Source of the DNA: Leptospirillum sp037442005
Lineage (GTDB): Bacteria > Nitrospirota > Leptospirillia > Leptospirillales > Leptospirillaceae
Direction: 5' to 3'
Assembly: GCA_037442005.1 (NCBI GenBank)
Contig: JBBIRA010000065.1
Span: 1-7,962, forward strand
Length of the DNA stretch: 7,962 nt
Shown here: piece by piece, positions 6,154 to 7,962 of the stretch
Numbering within the stretch: position 1 is the stretch's first letter
How the letters are laid out: every line of letters begins with the position of its first letter
The notes under the pieces: model-generated
Told to the model about the DNA's origin: nothing
Databases searched by the model: none
What the model saw: only the letters and a program-made list of their open reading frames with translations
Translations under genes and position numbers: made by a program

Positions 6154-7350
6154 ATGAAACAGCTTCTGTTCATTCTGGACGGTCTGTGCGAACCAACCGG
6201 TTCCCGGACAACACTTGAAGAGGCCCACACCCCTTTCCTTGACCGGTTGGCCCGTGCGGGAACCCTTCATTGTCTCGATCTTCAGCCCGAGACGGGTACG
6301 CATGGAAATAAAGGTCTCTGCCAACCAACGTCAGAACGGGGAATTCTCAGGCTTCTGGGATTTTCTCAGGATTCTCCGATCCCCCCCAGGGCCTCTCTTC
6401 TATCCTGTCTTTTTCCCTTTTCCGGAAACGGGCAAGAGAAACCATCGTTCGCGCTGTTACTGAATCCCGCCCGGTTTAACTTCCGGGGGGAACTAGAGGA
6501 CTATGTCGGTTCAGAAGATTCGATTGTCAGGCTCTGGTCTTTCTTTCGAAGGGTTCTTCCCGGTCAGTCGTATCTTGACCGTCGCTCCGGAATCGAGATC
6601 TACCCGCTGAGAGATGATGCCCGCGACTCGATTCAGCGGCTGTTACTGAAGATTCCTGAAGAGAGTTGTCCCCCTTTGCCTTCAGAAGGTTTTCTTAGCC
6701 CTGAAAAAGGAATGACAAGGGCCCACAATATTTTTTCAGACTGGGTCGGAAACGTATTGGCCCCGCTGTCAGACTGTTCGGGGACACTGAACGGATGGTG
6801 GTCCTGGGGTGGCGGTCCCTGGCGTTATCAATCCGGAGGCGACCTTGTGAACCGTGTCATGATTTCTGGTGTGGCCATCGGAAAAGCGATTGGAGCTTTT
6901 CTCGGATACCGGGTTCCCGCTGTTCCCGGCGCGACAGGGGATGTGGATACCGCAATCAATGCAAAACTGTCTGCCGCCCGGCAAGCCTTTTTATCGGGAA
7001 ACTCTCATGCTGTCGTGCACATAGAGGGATTTGATCTGGCCAGCCATCGACAGAACAGGAGTGAAAAGAAAACGTTTCTCGAACGGTTTGATCGTGAATC
7101 AGGACCCTTCCTTTTAAACCTCCTGGAAGAGGGAATCGTCAATACCGTGCATTTTACGTCAGACCATTGCTCAAGCCCGGCCACCGGGAATCATACAGGG
7201 GGACCCGTACCGGTCCTCTCCGTGCAAAAAGAGGATATATCCAATGGAATTCAAATCAAAACAACGAAAAGTCGATTCACGGAGATAAACGCCAATCACA
7301 GCGATCACTGGTCGATTGCCCACTGGCAAAAGCGATGGATTGATTCATAG
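6154..7350 (+). CDS. apgM: ApgM-like phosphoglycerate mutase family protein, probable alternative homoserine kinase
   Basis: A 398-residue alkaline-phosphatase-superfamily protein of the archaeal-type cofactor-independent phosphoglycerate mutase group. The expected two-metal site is complete by eye: D9 (FILDG), the nucleophile-type S60 (PTSERGILRLLGF), D294 and H298 (HIEGFDLASH), D337 and H338 (TSDHCSSP) and H347 (GNHTGGPVPVL). GWWSWGGG and PGATGDVDT (258-266) are further family marks. Start choice: ATG 6154 is six bases after AGGA, while GTG 6151 is too close. Position between thrC and lysC, with no thrB seen, matches the TIGRFAM family TIGR02535, named proposed homoserine kinase; I therefore infer phosphorylation of homoserine rather than a glycolytic role. 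The N-terminal half is divergent from glycolytic ApgM, without a clear GRGPLEA motif. A true phosphoglycerate mutase remains possible. Confidence 0.85.
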   Translation: MKQLLFILDGLCEPTGSRTTLEEAHTPFLDRLARAGTLHCLDLQPETGTHGNKGLCQPTSERGILRLLGFSQDSPIPPRASLLSCLFPFSGNGQEKPSFALLLNPARFNFRGELEDYVGSEDSIVRLWSFFRRVLPGQSYLDRRSGIEIYPLRDDARDSIQRLLLKIPEESCPPLPSEGFLSPEKGMTRAHNIFSDWVGNVLAPLSDCSGTLNGWWSWGGGPWRYQSGGDLVNRVMISGVAIGKAIGAFLGYRVPAVPGATGDVDTAINAKLSAARQAFLSGNSHAVVHIEGFDLASHRQNRSEKKTFLERFDRESGPFLLNLLEEGIVNTVHFTSDHCSSPATGNHTGGPVPVLSVQKEDISNGIQIKTTKSRFTEINANHSDHWSIAHWQKRWIDS

Positions 7351-7362
7351 GGAGAGCGCATC

Positions 7363-7962
7363 ATGTCGTTGATTGTGCAAAAGTTTGGCGGCACATCGGT
7401 CGGTTCGATCGAACGGATCCGCCATGTGGCTGAAATTGTTCAGAAATCTCTTCTGGAAGGGGACAAGGTGGTGGTGGTGGTCTCTGCCATGGCGGGAGAG
7501 ACAGATCGTCTGGTCAAACTGGCCCACGAGCTTTCCTCTGACCCTCCAGAGCGGGAAATGGATATGCTCATGTCCTCTGGCGAACGGGTAACGTCGGCTC
7601 TTTTGGCCATCTGCCTGAACGAGATGGGAATTCCGGCCCGATCGATGACCGGACGTCAGGTTGGCATCCGCACTGACAGCGTGCATACGAAAGCCAGGAT
7701 TGAAAGCATTTCTTCTGAACCTCTGACCAAAAGCCTCGAACAGGGCATCGTTCCTATTGTAGCCGGATTCCAGGGAATCAGCCCTGAAGAAAGTGTCACG
7801 ACACTGGGCCGGGGGGGGTCGGATACAACAGCCGTAGCGATCGCCGTGGCGATCGGTGCGGCCCGCTGCGACATTTATACCGATGTCACCGGTGTTTTCA
7901 CGACCGATCCGAATCTTGTCCCGAAAGCCCGACGGATTGAAACAATTGCCTATGAAGAAATG
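7363..7962 (+). CDS. lysC: Aspartate kinase, N-terminal 200 residues (cut by window edge)
   Basis: The amino acid kinase domain of aspartokinase, which phosphorylates aspartate at the head of the Lys/Thr/Met pathway. KFGGTSVGS (7-15) is the nucleotide/aspartate loop, VVVVVSAMAGETDRL follows, MSSGERVTSALLA is the next conserved stretch, and LGRGGSDTTAVAIAVAIGA and CDIYTDVTGVFTTDPNLVP close the domain. The regulatory ACT pair expected after about residue 260 lies beyond the window. The ATG follows GGGAG at 8 bases and comes 12 bases after the apgM-like stop, so it is almost certainly in the same operon. An uninterrupted run of eight G bases (7811-7818) encodes part of the conserved RGGSD motif. 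Confidence 0.95.
   Translation, partial: MSLIVQKFGGTSVGSIERIRHVAEIVQKSLLEGDKVVVVVSAMAGETDRLVKLAHELSSDPPEREMDMLMSSGERVTSALLAICLNEMGIPARSMTGRQVGIRTDSVHTKARIESISSEPLTKSLEQGIVPIVAGFQGISPEESVTTLGRGGSDTTAVAIAVAIGAARCDIYTDVTGVFTTDPNLVPKARRIETIAYEEM

Noticed and set aside
7811..7818. Run of eight G bases in lysC as a phase-variation site
   Set aside because: It encodes the universally conserved Arg-Gly-Gly of the kinase motif; phase variation of a core biosynthetic enzyme is unlikely.
1..7962. Search for insertion sequences, CRISPR arrays, tRNA/rRNA genes and defence modules
   Set aside because: No transposase motif, terminal inverted repeat, spaced repeat array or structured RNA consensus was seen on either strand.

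Overview
The window looks like an ordinary chromosomal segment from a moderately GC-rich Gram-negative bacterium. The gene order alaC – (secreted protein) – hom – thrC – apgM-like – lysC is an aspartate-family amino acid cluster of the kind found in Nitrospirota (for example Leptospirillum) and in Deltaproteobacteria such as Geobacter and Desulfovibrio. A Leptospirillum-like host is my best guess, but it rests on gene order and general sequence character only, so it is tentative. There are no mobile elements, CRISPR arrays, tRNAs or rRNAs, and no compositional break suggesting recent transfer.

Left part (1–1403, minus strand): a class I SAM-dependent methyltransferase that runs off the left edge (1–527) lies downstream of a 221-residue protein with a basic helical N-terminus and a C-terminal TrkA_C/RCK_C-like ligand-binding domain (738–1403, TTG start). 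The 210-base gap between them contains a plausible intrinsic terminator, a -10-like element and a short ORF that overlaps the terminator. This layout resembles an attenuator.

Middle (1404–1740): a 337-base divergent intergenic region. It holds candidate promoters for both directions, a perfect 10-base tandem repeat and a small palindrome, and gives the right-hand operon a long leader.

Right part (1741–7962, plus strand): a tightly packed probable operon. alaC (alanine-forming transaminase) overlaps a predicted secreted or membrane-anchored protein of unknown function by 11 bases. A 62-base gap with a strong hairpin follows, then hom (homoserine dehydrogenase with C-terminal ACT domain), which overlaps thrC (threonine synthase) by ATGA. 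thrC is followed by a phosphoglycerate-mutase-family (ApgM-like) gene and the first 200 codons of lysC (aspartate kinase). LysC and Hom act in the aspartate-to-homoserine branch and ThrC makes threonine from O-phosphohomoserine. No thrB is visible. The ApgM-like protein sits exactly where a homoserine kinase is expected and belongs to a family already proposed to supply that activity, so the operon probably encodes most of threonine synthesis. This is the most interesting functional inference in the window. I do not see a wholly new multi-gene system.
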